Part shown: positions 54,747-63,467 of the stretch, piece by piece | How the letters are laid out: each line of letters begins with the position of its first letter | Position numbering within the stretch: position 1 is the first letter of the stretch | Origin: Alphaproteobacteria bacterium | GTDB lineage: Bacteria; Pseudomonadota; Alphaproteobacteria; Rhodospirillales; Rhodospirillaceae | Length of the DNA: 64,000 bases | Reading direction: 5' to 3' | NCBI GenBank assembly: GCA_003246625.1 | Contig: QJZR01000006.1 | Location: 1 to 64,000 of the forward strand | Notes under the pieces: generated by a model | The model's database searches: none | What the model was told of the DNA's origin: nothing | Seen by the model: the letters and a program-made list of their open reading frames with translations, nothing else | Position numbers and translations under genes: made by a program

Positions 54747-55377
54747 CGTTGCCGGTCGTTTCGCCGGATTCGGGGGTGCCGATCAGCCCTTTCACCGGCG
54801 CGGCCTTGCGCGGCATCGGGGCCAGGGTGCCTTCGACCACGGCGCCGCGTTCCATCACCACGTTGGCGTAGTGGATGGTGCCGCGCACCACGCCGCCCGG
54901 TTTCACCGTTGCGGTGTCGGTAACGGTCAGGTCGCCGTCGAACAGGCCGGAGATTTCGGCGTTGGTGACGGTGGCGGTGCCCTTGAACACGCCGCCGCGG
55001 GAAACCACGACGGTGCGCGCCTCGGTCAGGTCGGCCTCGACCTGGCCTTCGACCACCAGGCAGTCGCACGACGAAATCGCCCCGGAGAGGCGGATGTCGC
55101 GGCCGACCACCAGTTTCTTGCCTTCGCCAGCCAAGCCGTCGGATGCCGATCCGCTTCGTTGCATGCCCGGAATGTCCAAAACGCGGCGCGGGATTTCGGT
55201 GCGGAAGTTCTGGGGGGTGGAGGGTTTGGTCGGCATATGGCTACCCCTTTTCGAGAACGGTTTCAGCGGCGGCGCGGTTTCCGGCGCGACGGCGGGGGTG
55301 GTGGTGGGTGTTTCGGCCGGGGCGTTCTGGGCCTCGTCCGGCGCGCGCGCCGGCCCCAATCCGGACAATCGGAACAT
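54727..55377 (-). CDS. Bactofilin (polymer-forming cytoskeletal protein, CcmA-like)
   Basis: A 216-residue protein with a central bactofilin beta-helix (LVVGRDIRLSGAISSCDCLVVEGQVEADLTEARTVVVSRGGVFKGTATVTNAEISGLFDGDLTVTDTATVKPGGVVRGTIHYANVVMERGAVVEGTL) and flexible ends. Bactofilins polymerise without nucleotides and organise cell-wall or shape-related enzymes. ATG at 55377 has GGGAG just upstream; a later ATG at 55236 would remove the N-terminal tail. It lies beside a lipoprotein and an EI24-like membrane protein. Confidence 0.88.
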   Translation of the reverse strand: MFRLSGLGPARAPDEAQNAPAETPTTTPAVAPETAPPLKPFSKRGSHMPTKPSTPQNFRTEIPRRVLDIPGMQRSGSASDGLAGEGKKLVVGRDIRLSGAISSCDCLVVEGQVEADLTEARTVVVSRGGVFKGTATVTNAEISGLFDGDLTVTDTATVKPGGVVRGTIHYANVVMERGAVVEGTLAPMPRKAAPVKGLIGTPESGETTGNDASGDA

Positions 55378-55431
55378 ATCGGTTCTCCCTCGAAAAAGCC
55401 GACGACACGATAGTCCCCGCCGTTCGGCCCG

Positions 55432-56124
55432 TCAGAGACGGGTTTCAGCGGTGTTTTTGGCGGGGGAAAAACGCAAGGTCTCCAGCATGTGGACCATGAA
55501 GATCATCGCCACAACCGGCATGATGAAGCCGACCAGGGGGATCATCATCCCGACCGCGAAAACCGTGCCCGCCCCCCACAGGCGGGCGAAATGCCGCTTG
55601 CGCAGGATCTTGGCCTCTTTCAGGTCCATCCGGCGCACCGCAACCATTTCGAAGTACTCGACGGAGACAAGATAGCCGTTGAGCGCGATGAAAACAAAGA
55701 TATTTACGCCGGGAATGACGAAGGTCAGCAACAGCGTCAAAAACGTCAGCAGAAGCGTCTTTCCGGCGAAGTTTATCGTTCCGATCAACATTTCCAGGAA
55801 CGGCTGTTCGCGGCCCGGGCCATGTTCGGGATAGTGCAGGATTTCAACGCGGCGGCAGATCGGCTCGGTAAACAGGCCCATCAGTACCGTGACCACCGAG
55901 GGATAGACCAGCATGCCCAGCATCGTCGCCACCACGCCGCCCGCTACCGCGATGATTTCGTTCAAGGTATCGGACCCGGCCAGGGCCAGGAACGACAATC
56001 CCCACCAGCATCCTCCGACCACGGCGGCATAAAGAATCAGGGCCAAACCCAGGCAGCGCCAGACCACGCCGCGGGTTCTTGGGTCGTAGAGTTGCGCGAA
56101 GGATTTGACAAACAAGTCGAACAT
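55432..56124 (-). CDS. EI24/CysZ-like membrane protein
   Basis: A 230-residue protein with four to five predicted helices, including AALILYAAVVGGCWWGLSFLAL-like and LLLTFLTLLLTFVIPGVNIFVFIALNGYL, and a family-type interior segment RREIL/ICRRVEILHYPEHGPG. The pattern fits the EI24 domain; the CysZ branch is a sulphate channel. The sulphate role cannot be confirmed from sequence. The start at 56124 (MFDLFVKSFAQLYDP) is preferred to a longer in-frame one at 56172. Divergent from the PfkB kinase gene. Confidence 0.75.
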   Translation of the reverse strand: MFDLFVKSFAQLYDPRTRGVVWRCLGLALILYAAVVGGCWWGLSFLALAGSDTLNEIIAVAGGVVATMLGMLVYPSVVTVLMGLFTEPICRRVEILHYPEHGPGREQPFLEMLIGTINFAGKTLLLTFLTLLLTFVIPGVNIFVFIALNGYLVSVEYFEMVAVRRMDLKEAKILRKRHFARLWGAGTVFAVGMMIPLVGFIMPVVAMIFMVHMLETLRFSPAKNTAETRL

Positions 56125-56184
56125 GGTTAGGGCAGCCCTCGAAATTGTGTCCCGTGCGTCATCAAAGCGCAACCGAGGGACGGC

Positions 56185-56212
56185 TTGTGATCGGCGGGCG
56201 GGCGGCTATACT
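56185..56212 (+). promoter_or_regulatory. Candidate promoter of the PfkB kinase gene
   Basis: TTGTGA (56185-56190), 16 bases, TATACT (56207-56212). The hexamers match 4 of 6 and 5 of 6 consensus positions. It is 34 bases before the ATG, within the 121-bp divergent gap. Confidence 0.5.
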
Positions 56213-56245
56213 CTCGCGCGACCCAAAGACCGGAGGAAAGCGCAT

Positions 56246-57247
56246 ATGGCATCGGCAAAACCCGCGGCCCACGACGTGGTGGCGATCGGCAACGCCATCG
56301 TGGACGTTTTGGCGCACGCCGACGAGTCCTTCCTCGCCTCCCATGGCATGGACAAGGGAATCATGACCCTGGTCGACGCCGAGCGCGCCGAGGCAATCTA
56401 TCAAGCCATGGGGCCGGGTGTCGAGTGTTCGGGCGGTTCGGCCGCCAACACCGCCGCGGTGATCGCTTCCCTGGGCGGCAAGCCCGCCTATATCGGCAAG
56501 GTCAAGGACGACCTGCTGGGCACGGTATTCAGTCACGATATCGAGAAGGCGGGTGTCTCCTTCGCCTGTGCCCTGAGCGGCAACGGCGCCTCCACCGCGC
56601 GCTGTCTGATCCTGGTCACCGGCGACGGCGAGCGCACCATGAACACCTATCTCGGCGCTTGCCGCGAGCTGACCGCCGCCGACATCGACGAGGCGCTGAT
56701 CGCCGACGCCCGGGTGGTCTATCTGGAAGGTTACCTGTGGGACGAGCCCGCCGCCAAGGAAGCGATGCTGAAGGCCTGCCGCGCCGCGCGCGCCGCCGGG
56801 CGCGAGGTGGCGCTGTCGCTGTCCGACCCGTTCTGCGTCAACCGTCACCGCGCCGAGTTCCAGGCGCTGGTGAAGAACGAGGTGGACATCCTGTTCGCCA
56901 ACGAGGACGAGGCCATCGCCCTGTTCGAGTCCGCCGATTTCGAGCGGGCGGTGGAAAGCATCCGCCCCCACGTCGCGGTCGCCGCGATCACCCGCGGTTC
57001 CAAGGGCTGCGCCGTGATCTCGGGCTGGGAGGCCCAGATGGTGGCGCCGGACCCGGTGGCCGAGGTGGTGGACACCACCGGCGCGGGCGACGCCTTCGCC
57101 GCCGGTTTTCTGCGCGCCTATACCCAGGGGCTGCCGCTGGCCGTGTGCGGCCGGTTGGGCAACCTGGCGGCGGGCAGCATCATTACCCATTTCGGAGCCA
57201 GGCCGGAACGGCCGCTGGCCGATTTGTACGCACGGGCGACGGCATAG
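56246..57247 (+). CDS. PfkB-family carbohydrate kinase (adenosine kinase-like)
   Basis: A 333-residue sugar kinase with ECSGGSAANTAAVIASLGG and DTTGAGDAFAAGFLRAYT (the PfkB signature with catalytic Asp). The N-terminal ADESFLASHGMDKGIMTLV and SLSDPFCVNRHRAEF segments match a family commonly named adenosine kinase in alphaproteobacteria. It probably phosphorylates adenosine or another nucleoside/sugar using ATP. The ATG at 56246 has CGGAGGAAAG just upstream. It precedes typA by 41 bp. Confidence 0.88.
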   Translation: MASAKPAAHDVVAIGNAIVDVLAHADESFLASHGMDKGIMTLVDAERAEAIYQAMGPGVECSGGSAANTAAVIASLGGKPAYIGKVKDDLLGTVFSHDIEKAGVSFACALSGNGASTARCLILVTGDGERTMNTYLGACRELTAADIDEALIADARVVYLEGYLWDEPAAKEAMLKACRAARAAGREVALSLSDPFCVNRHRAEFQALVKNEVDILFANEDEAIALFESADFERAVESIRPHVAVAAITRGSKGCAVISGWEAQMVAPDPVAEVVDTTGAGDAFAAGFLRAYTQGLPLAVCGRLGNLAAGSIITHFGARPERPLADLYARATA

Positions 57248-57288
57248 GGCCGTCCCCGCTTCAACCTCGATAGGATACGCATTCGATT

Positions 57289-59115
57289 ATGCAGCGTCGC
57301 AACATCGCGATCATTGCGCACGTCGACCACGGGAAGACCACCCTGGTCGACAATCTTTTGAAGCAGAGCGGCACCTTCCGCGCCAACCAGTCGGTGGCGG
57401 AACGCGCCATGGACTCCAACGACCTGGAGCGTGAGCGCGGCATCACCATCCTGGCCAAGTGCACCTCGGTGCTGTGGAACGATATCCGCATCAACATCGT
57501 CGACACCCCCGGCCACGCCGACTTCGGCGGCGAGGTGGAACGCATCCTCGACATGGTCGACGGCGTGGTGGTGCTGGTCGACGCGGCGGAAGGCCCGATG
57601 CCGCAGACCAAGTTCGTCGTCGGCAAGGCGCTGAAGCTGGGTCTCAAGCCGATCGTGGTGATCAACAAGGTGGACCGCGGCGACGCTCGTCCCGACGAGG
57701 TGCACGACGAGGTCTTCGACCTGTTCGCCGCCCTTGACGCCAACGACGAGCAGCTGGACTTCCCGATGCTCTACGCGGTGGGCCGCGACGGCTGGGCGGC
57801 GAAGTCGTTGGACGACCCGCGCACCGACCTGACGCCGCTGTTCGAACTGATCGTCGCCCACGTGCCGGAGCCGGTGGCCAACCTGGACAAGCCGTTCCGC
57901 ATGCTGGCGACGACGCTGGAGGCCGACCCCTACCTCGGCCGCGTGCTGACCGGCCGCATCCTCGACGGGCGGGTGACCCGCAACATGGCGATCAAGGCCC
58001 TGCACCGCGACGGCAGCCTGATCGAACAGGCGCGCGCCAGCCAGATCCTGGCCTTCCGTGGCCTGGAACGGGTGCCGGTGGAGACCGCCGAGGCGGGCGA
58101 CATCATCGCCCTGGCCGGGGTCAGCCAGGCGACCGTGGCCGACACCCTGTGCGCGCCCGAGGTCACCGAGGCCCTGGCGGCGCATCCGATCGACCCGCCG
58201 ACCCTGGCGATGACCTTCTCGGTCAACGACTCGCCCCTCGCCGGGCGCGAGGGGACCAAGGTCACCGGCCGCATGATCGGCGACCGCCTGAAGCGCGAGG
58301 CGGAGGGCAACGTCGCCCTGGCCGTCAAGGAATCCGCCGACCGCGATGCCTTCGAGGTGGGCGGCCGCGGCGAACTTCAGCTGGGCGTGCTGATCGAGAC
58401 CATGCGCCGCGAAGGCTTCGAGATGTCGGTGTCGCGTCCGCGCGTGCTGTTCCGCGAAAACCCGGAAACCGGTGAGCGCGAGGAGCCGATCGAGGAAGTG
58501 GTGATCGACGTCGACGAGGAATACTCGGGCGCGGTGGTCGACAAGATGTCGCAGCGCAAGGCGGAAATGACCGAGATGCGGCCCTCGGGCGGCGGCAAGA
58601 TGCGGCTGTCCTTCCTGGCCCCGTCGCGCGGCCTGATCGGCTATCACTCCGAATTCATGACCGACACCCGCGGCACCGGCGTGATGAACCGCCTGTTCCA
58701 TGGCTATGCTCCCTACAAGGGCGCGATCGAAGGCCGCCGCAACGGCGTTCTGGTCTCCACCTCGCAGGGAACCTCGGTCCCCTATGCCCTGTGGTACCTG
58801 GAGGAACGCGGTCCTTTGTTCATCGGCTCCGGCGTCGATGTCTACACCGGCATGATCATCGGCGAGAACGCCCGCGGCAACGACCTGGAGGTCAACCCGC
58901 TGAAGGCCAAGCAGCTGACCAACATCCGGACCACCAGCAAGGACGAGGCGGTGGTTCTGACCACGCCGCGCAAGATGTCGCTGGAACAGGCCCTCTCCTA
59001 CATCGAGGACGACGAACGGGTCGAGGTGACGCCGCATAACATCCGTCTGCGCAAGGCCATCCTCGACCCCAACGACCGCAAGCGCGCCAGCCGCGCCGCC
59101 CGGGATTCCGGCTGA
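57289..59115 (+). CDS. typA: Ribosome-associated GTPase TypA/BipA
   Basis: Translational GTPase, about 608 residues, related to EF-G. The G1 motif is [10 protein letters not shown] (residues 11-20), with [11 protein letters not shown] (switch I), [12 protein letters not shown] (G3), and [13 protein letters not shown] (G4). Domains II/III/V and the C-terminal domain follow, including [27 protein letters not shown]. It supports ribosome assembly and stress response in other bacteria. It precedes the MFS gene by 11 bp. Confidence 0.98.
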   Translation: MQRRNIAIIAHVDHGKTTLVDNLLKQSGTFRANQSVAERAMDSNDLERERGITILAKCTSVLWNDIRINIVDTPGHADFGGEVERILDMVDGVVVLVDAAEGPMPQTKFVVGKALKLGLKPIVVINKVDRGDARPDEVHDEVFDLFAALDANDEQLDFPMLYAVGRDGWAAKSLDDPRTDLTPLFELIVAHVPEPVANLDKPFRMLATTLEADPYLGRVLTGRILDGRVTRNMAIKALHRDGSLIEQARASQILAFRGLERVPVETAEAGDIIALAGVSQATVADTLCAPEVTEALAAHPIDPPTLAMTFSVNDSPLAGREGTKVTGRMIGDRLKREAEGNVALAVKESADRDAFEVGGRGELQLGVLIETMRREGFEMSVSRPRVLFRENPETGEREEPIEEVVIDVDEEYSGAVVDKMSQRKAEMTEMRPSGGGKMRLSFLAPSRGLIGYHSEFMTDTRGTGVMNRLFHGYAPYKGAIEGRRNGVLVSTSQGTSVPYALWYLEERGPLFIGSGVDVYTGMIIGENARGNDLEVNPLKAKQLTNIRTTSKDEAVVLTTPRKMSLEQALSYIEDDERVEVTPHNIRLRKAILDPNDRKRASRAARDSG

Positions 59116-59126
59116 GGCGGCGAAAG

Positions 59127-60440
59127 ATGGGACTGTCCCGGCTCGGCACCGCCCTGTCCGTCTACCGGGATGCCCGTCTGTTGCCGGTTCTCGTTCTCGG
59201 CCTGGCCAGCGGCCTGCCCTCGCCCCTGCTGTTCGCCAACCTGTCGATCTGGTTGGCGGACAGCGGCTTTAGCCGGACCTCGGTTGCCGCCTTCGGCGCG
59301 GTGGCGACCCCCTATGCCGTCAACTTCCTGTGGGCGCCGGTGTTCGACCGCGTCGGCGCGCCGCTGTTTTCCCGTCTGGGGCAACGGCGCGGCTGGCTGG
59401 CCGTGCTGCTCGTCGGCCTGATCGCCGCCGTCCTGCTGCTCGGCCGTCAGGACCCGCAAGGCGGCCTGGGCGTCATGGCGGTTTGCGCCATCGCCGTGGC
59501 CTTCCTGTCCGCCTCCCTCGACGTGGTGGTGGACGCCTATCGCATCGAGATTCTCGATGCGCCGCACATGGCGGCGGGGTCCGCCGTCTCGGTGGCCGGG
59601 TGGCACCTGGGGGGCACGGTGATCGGCGGCGCCGGGGGATTGTTGTTGGCCGCTGCCTACGGCTGGTCCACCGCCTACACGATTCTGGCGGCGGTGCTGG
59701 CGTTGCCGCTGGCGGCGGTGCTGTTTTTCGTCCGCGAACCGCGCCTGCCCAAGGCCGCCGCGCCGTCCCCGGCGCGGTCCTGGCTGGCGGGGTTGCGCCT
59801 GGCGGTGGTGACCCCCCTGAAGAAGCTGGCGGCGCGTCCGTTCTGGATGGAGATTCTGGCCTTCATCGTCCTCTTCAAATTCGGCGACGCGATGCTGGGC
59901 CGGATGAGCGGCGTGTTCTTCCGCGAGATGGGTTTCGATTACGTAACGATCGCCGAGGTCAGCAAGATTTATGGCATCGGCGCGACCTTCGTCGGCGGCT
60001 TGGTCGGCGGCGGCGCGGTGCGCGTTCTCGGCGTCGGGTCGGGACTGTTTCTGGCCGGCATCGTGATGAGCGCCACCAACCTGCTGTTTTCCGCCCTGGC
60101 CCTGACCCCCGACCGCGCGCACTTCATCCTCGCGGTGGCGGGTGACGGGTTGACCTCGGGCTTCGCCGTGGTTGCCTTCGTCGCCTTCCTGTCGCGTCTG
60201 TGCGACGCCGGATTCGCGGCGACGCAATACGCGTTGCTGACCTCGATCGCCAATTTCACCCGTATCCAGCTTGCCGGAACCAGCGGCTGGATCGTCGACC
60301 GCCTGAACGGCGATTGGGCGACCTTTTTTGCCCTGACCGCGGCAATGGCTCTTCCCGGATTGGCCATTCTCGCCCATGTTCTCAGAAAAACCCGGATGGG
60401 AGACGGCGTCTTCTCCCGCACGCACAGGACCCGCACATGA
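59127..60440 (+). CDS. MFS transporter, AmpG-like
   Basis: A 437-residue membrane protein with about 12 predicted helices. The start region YRDARLLPVLVLGLASGLPSPLLFANLSIWLADSGFSRTSVAAFG and the VDAYRIEILDAPHMAAGSAVSVAGWHLGGTVIGGAGGLLLA segment resemble AmpG muropeptide permeases, which import anhydro-muropeptides for recycling. The mltA product in the window would produce such muropeptides. Substrate identity remains inferred. The 3' end overlaps the ppa start as ATGA. Confidence 0.82.
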   Translation: MGLSRLGTALSVYRDARLLPVLVLGLASGLPSPLLFANLSIWLADSGFSRTSVAAFGAVATPYAVNFLWAPVFDRVGAPLFSRLGQRRGWLAVLLVGLIAAVLLLGRQDPQGGLGVMAVCAIAVAFLSASLDVVVDAYRIEILDAPHMAAGSAVSVAGWHLGGTVIGGAGGLLLAAAYGWSTAYTILAAVLALPLAAVLFFVREPRLPKAAAPSPARSWLAGLRLAVVTPLKKLAARPFWMEILAFIVLFKFGDAMLGRMSGVFFREMGFDYVTIAEVSKIYGIGATFVGGLVGGGAVRVLGVGSGLFLAGIVMSATNLLFSALALTPDRAHFILAVAGDGLTSGFAVVAFVAFLSRLCDAGFAATQYALLTSIANFTRIQLAGTSGWIVDRLNGDWATFFALTAAMALPGLAILAHVLRKTRMGDGVFSRTHRTRT

Positions 60441-60973
60441 ATATCGAGAAGATTTCCCTCGGCAAAAATCCGCCGCACGACATCAACGTCCTCATCGAGG
60501 TCTCGCTCCTCGCCGATCCGGTGAAGTACGAACTGGACAAGGAGTCCGGGGCGATGGTGGTGGACCGTTTCCTCCACACCGCGATGCACTATCCCTGCAA
60601 CTACGGCTTCGTGCCCCACACCCTGTCCGAGGACGGCGACCCGGTGGACGTGCTGCTGCTTGGCCGCCTGCCGGTGATTCCCGGCGCGGTGGTCCGTGCC
60701 CGGCCGGTCGGCGTGCTGCGCATGGAGGACGAGAAGGGGATGGACGAAAAGCTTTTGTGCGTGCCGCACGAATCGCTGAAGTCGTTCTATTCCAACGTCC
60801 GCGACACCGCCGACGTGGCGCCCCTGGACCTGCAACGGCTGGAGCACTTCTTCGCCCACTACAAGGACCTGGAAGCAGGCAAGTGGGTGAAGATTCTCGG
60901 CTGGGGCAACGTCGAGGAGGCGAAGCAGGTTCTGACCGAGGCGATCGCCCGCGAGGCGGCGAAAAAGAAGTAA
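60437..60973 (+). CDS. ppa: Inorganic pyrophosphatase
   Basis: Hydrolyses pyrophosphate to phosphate, pulling biosynthetic reactions forward. The 178-residue family I enzyme has KYELDKESGAMVVDRFLHTAMHYPCNYGFVPHTL, DGDPVDVLLL (catalytic aspartates), VVRARPVGVLRMEDEKGMDEKLLCVP and DLEAGKWVKI. The ATG overlaps the MFS stop (ATGA). The nearby phoU and phoR suggest phosphate-linked clustering. Confidence 0.97.
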   Translation: MNIEKISLGKNPPHDINVLIEVSLLADPVKYELDKESGAMVVDRFLHTAMHYPCNYGFVPHTLSEDGDPVDVLLLGRLPVIPGAVVRARPVGVLRMEDEKGMDEKLLCVPHESLKSFYSNVRDTADVAPLDLQRLEHFFAHYKDLEAGKWVKILGWGNVEEAKQVLTEAIAREAAKKK

Positions 60974-60992
60974 GCCGTCCGGACGGACGCTG

Positions 60993-61026
60993 AAAAAAGG
61001 CCCCCGGAGAAATCCGGGGGCCTTTT
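60993..61026. terminator. Bidirectional intrinsic terminator (ppa/phoU)
   Basis: AAAAAA, GGCCCCCGGA, a GAAA tetraloop, TCCGGGGGCC, TTTT: a 10-bp perfect stem with A and T tracts on either side, so it can end both ppa (plus) and phoU (minus) transcripts. This is a canonical terminator. Confidence 0.95.
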
Positions 61027-61030
61027 CGCG

Positions 61031-61762
61031 TCAGGCGTCGGCTTCCGGTGCCGCCGGGGCGTCGAGGGAGGAGGTGACGTCCGCCTTCGGCCGGTCGCGC
61101 AGTTGCTGGCCGGTGACCATGAAATAGGTCATCTCGGCGATGTTGGTGGAATGGTCGCCGACCCGTTCGACGTTCTTCGCGATGAACAACAGGTGGGTGC
61201 AGGCGGAAATCTGGCGCGGATCCTCCATCATGTAGGTCAGGATCTCGCGGAACAGGCTGGAATAGATGGCGTCGATTTCGTCGTCGTGTTCCCACACCGC
61301 GATCGCCTGTTGGATGTCGCCCTCGACGAAGGCGTTGGCGGCGGCGTGCAACTGGCGCTTCACCATGTGCATCAGGCGGACCACGGCGCGCGTCGCGGGG
61401 ACCATCGGCATGGTGTTGAGAACCATCGACCGCTTCGCCGCGTTGGCGGCGTAGTCGGCGACCCGCTCGAAGGCGCTGGCCGCGGAAATCGTGCTGACCA
61501 CCAGACGCAGGTCGTCGGCCACCGGCGCGCGCAGGGCAAGCAGGTGCAGGGTCTTCTGCTGGATGTCGGCTTCCATCTGGTCGATGTCGTGGTCGCGCTT
61601 GATCACTTCGGCGGCGAGGCGGTCGTCGCGTTCGAGAAGGGCGCGGGCGGCTTCCTCGATCTGGTTTTCCGCCATGCCGCCGATGCGGGCGATCGACTTC
61701 AGAAGGTCGGAGAGTTCGCGGTCCAGGGCCTTGGCGGTATGGGGCTGGTTGAGGTTGGGCAT
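61031..61762 (-). CDS. phoU: Phosphate transport system regulator PhoU
   Basis: PhoU links the Pst phosphate transporter to the PhoR kinase and dampens the response. The 243-residue helical protein has two repeated three-helix bundles with E/DxxxD metal motifs (ERVADYAANAAKRS, ERVGDHSTNIAEMTYF) and the EADIQQKTLHLLALRAPVADDLRLV segment. phoR lies upstream on the same strand, 21 bp before it; no pst or phoB genes are in the window. Confidence 0.95.
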   Translation of the reverse strand: MPNLNQPHTAKALDRELSDLLKSIARIGGMAENQIEEAARALLERDDRLAAEVIKRDHDIDQMEADIQQKTLHLLALRAPVADDLRLVVSTISAASAFERVADYAANAAKRSMVLNTMPMVPATRAVVRLMHMVKRQLHAAANAFVEGDIQQAIAVWEHDDEIDAIYSSLFREILTYMMEDPRQISACTHLLFIAKNVERVGDHSTNIAEMTYFMVTGQQLRDRPKADVTSSLDAPAAPEADA

Positions 61763-61783
61763 GGTGATCCTCGGGTGGGTGGA

Positions 61784-63268
61784 CTAAACGGACGGGGGCG
61801 CCGGGGTTTCGGCGGCGGCATGGATCGGCAGGTAGACGGTGAAGACGCTGCCCTGGCCGACCGTGCTATCGATGGCGAGGACGCCGCGGTGACGGTTCAC
61901 CACGTGCTTGACGATGGCAAGCCCGAGCCCGGTGCCTCCCATCTTGCGCGAGCGTGCCGAATCGACGCGGTAGAAGCGTTCGGTGAGGCGGGGAATATGC
62001 TCCTGGGCGATGCCTTCGCCGTGGTCGCGCACCGCCACCGCGAGCACCGGGCCCTGCGCGTCCCGGGGCATGCCCGTGGGGCCGCGTTCCAGCGCCGAGA
62101 CGGCGACGGTCACCGAGGTGCCGGGCAGGGTGTACTTCACCGCGTTTTCGATCAGGTTCTGGAAGACCTGGGTCAGTTCGTCGGGTTCGCCGCGCGCCGC
62201 GGGCAGGTCGTCGGGCGCCTCCAGGCCGACCGCGACGTCGCGGGCGCGGGCCTTGGGCTCCAGCCCCTCGATCACCGAGACGATGGCGCGCCGCACGTCG
62301 ACCGCGCGCGAGGGGCGGGTGTGCTCGTTGAGTTCGATGCGCGACAGGGACAACAGGTCCTCGATCAGGCGGGCCATGCGCGCCGCCTGTTCCGACATGA
62401 TGGCGAGGAAACGTTCCCGCGCCTCGGCGTCGTCGTGGGCGGAACCGCGCAGGGTGTCGATGAAGCCGATCAGCGAGGACAGAGGCGTGCGCAGCTCGTG
62501 GCTGGCGTTGGCGACGAAGTCGGCGCGCATCTGTTCCATGCGGCGGATCGCGGTGATGTCGTGGAACGAGATCAGAATCGCCGCCTCGTCGGCGATCTTG
62601 CCGGGCAGGGGGCGGATGCTGACGATGAAGCGCCGCTCCACCGGGATCGGCAGGGCGTATTCCAGTTCCCGTCCGTTCTCGCCAAGGGCGTCCAGCGCGG
62701 CGAGGATCGGCGGATGCCGCACCAGGCTGGAAACGTCGCGGCCGGTCAGGCTGCGGCCGAACAGCTCCCGCGCCGCCATGTTGGCGCGGGTCACCCGGTG
62801 TTCGTCGTCGAGAATCACCACCGCGTCGGGCAGGGCGTCGAAGACCCCTTCGTGCGAATGCAGGGATTGTTCGGCGGCGGCGAGGGCGCGCCGCATTTCG
62901 CGCCGCATCTGGGTCAGGGCGAAGGCGGCGGCGGCGGCGACGCCCTCGGTGCGCATTTCGGGGGCCGGGGCGGAAATTCCCTGCGACAGGTCCTGCACGA
63001 AGCGCAGCAGATGCGACAGGTCGATCAACGAGGCCAGGGAAATCGCCGCGGTCGCCGCCGCGATCGCCAGGAAGGCGAGGCTCGCGTCCGCCGGGGCGAT
63101 CCGCCGCAGCAGGGTAAGGCCGAGCAGGCCCATGGCGGCGGGCAGCAGGGCCAGGGCGTACCAGCGCAGCGCGCGGGCCAGCGGCGAACGGCCGCCGGGC
63201 GGCGGCGGAGACTCCGGCGACGGGGGCGCCGACCCCTGTCCGGGAAGATCCGGCCGGTTGATCATCAT
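61784..63268 (-). CDS. phoR: Phosphate regulon sensor histidine kinase PhoR
   Basis: A 494-residue membrane histidine kinase. Two N-terminal helices (WYALALLPAAMGLLGLTLL, ASLAFLAIAAATAAISLASL) are followed by a PAS domain (GVFDALPDAVVILDDEHRVTRANMAA, about 145-190), the HisKA motif FVANASHELRTPLSSLIGFIDTL (His phosphoacceptor) and an ATPase domain with NLIENAVKYT, DHGEGI and GGTGLGLAIVKH. The start at 63268 (MMINRPD) is chosen for its AAGGATCG ribosome site; upstream in-frame readings are not conserved. PhoU sits downstream. The response regulator is not in the window. Confidence 0.93.
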   Translation of the reverse strand: MMINRPDLPGQGSAPPSPESPPPPGGRSPLARALRWYALALLPAAMGLLGLTLLRRIAPADASLAFLAIAAATAAISLASLIDLSHLLRFVQDLSQGISAPAPEMRTEGVAAAAAFALTQMRREMRRALAAAEQSLHSHEGVFDALPDAVVILDDEHRVTRANMAARELFGRSLTGRDVSSLVRHPPILAALDALGENGRELEYALPIPVERRFIVSIRPLPGKIADEAAILISFHDITAIRRMEQMRADFVANASHELRTPLSSLIGFIDTLRGSAHDDAEARERFLAIMSEQAARMARLIEDLLSLSRIELNEHTRPSRAVDVRRAIVSVIEGLEPKARARDVAVGLEAPDDLPAARGEPDELTQVFQNLIENAVKYTLPGTSVTVAVSALERGPTGMPRDAQGPVLAVAVRDHGEGIAQEHIPRLTERFYRVDSARSRKMGGTGLGLAIVKHVVNRHRGVLAIDSTVGQGSVFTVYLPIHAAAETPAPPSV

Positions 63269-63411
63269 CGATCCTTCGTCGCTGCCCCTTGGCATGGGCA
63301 TCGCATCCTTGTGCCGGAAAGTATGACGCGCCGTCGGGTTCCTGCAAACCCGCAAGATAGCGGGGGAGTTTCGCACATCGCGCCACCATCGCCGATGACG
63401 GTTTTTTGAAA

Positions 63412-63442
63412 ACGAAAACGCGGCGGGGTTTCCCCCGCCGCG
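63412..63442 (-). terminator. Intrinsic terminator of the malic enzyme gene
   Basis: On the minus strand, CGCGGCGGGG pairs with CCCCGCCGCG around a 4-base loop (63429-63432) and is followed by CGTTTTCGTTTTC, a T-rich tail. It lies just after the malic enzyme stop (63468) and separates it from phoR. Confidence 0.9.
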
Positions 63443-63467
63443 CCGCATTTCCAGTCTGTCGGGCCGA

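Noticed and set aside
61103..63409. 768-residue plus-strand frame over phoU and phoR
   Set aside because: It is antisense to two clear genes and contains only repetitive Gly/Arg/Asp/His runs without family motifs.
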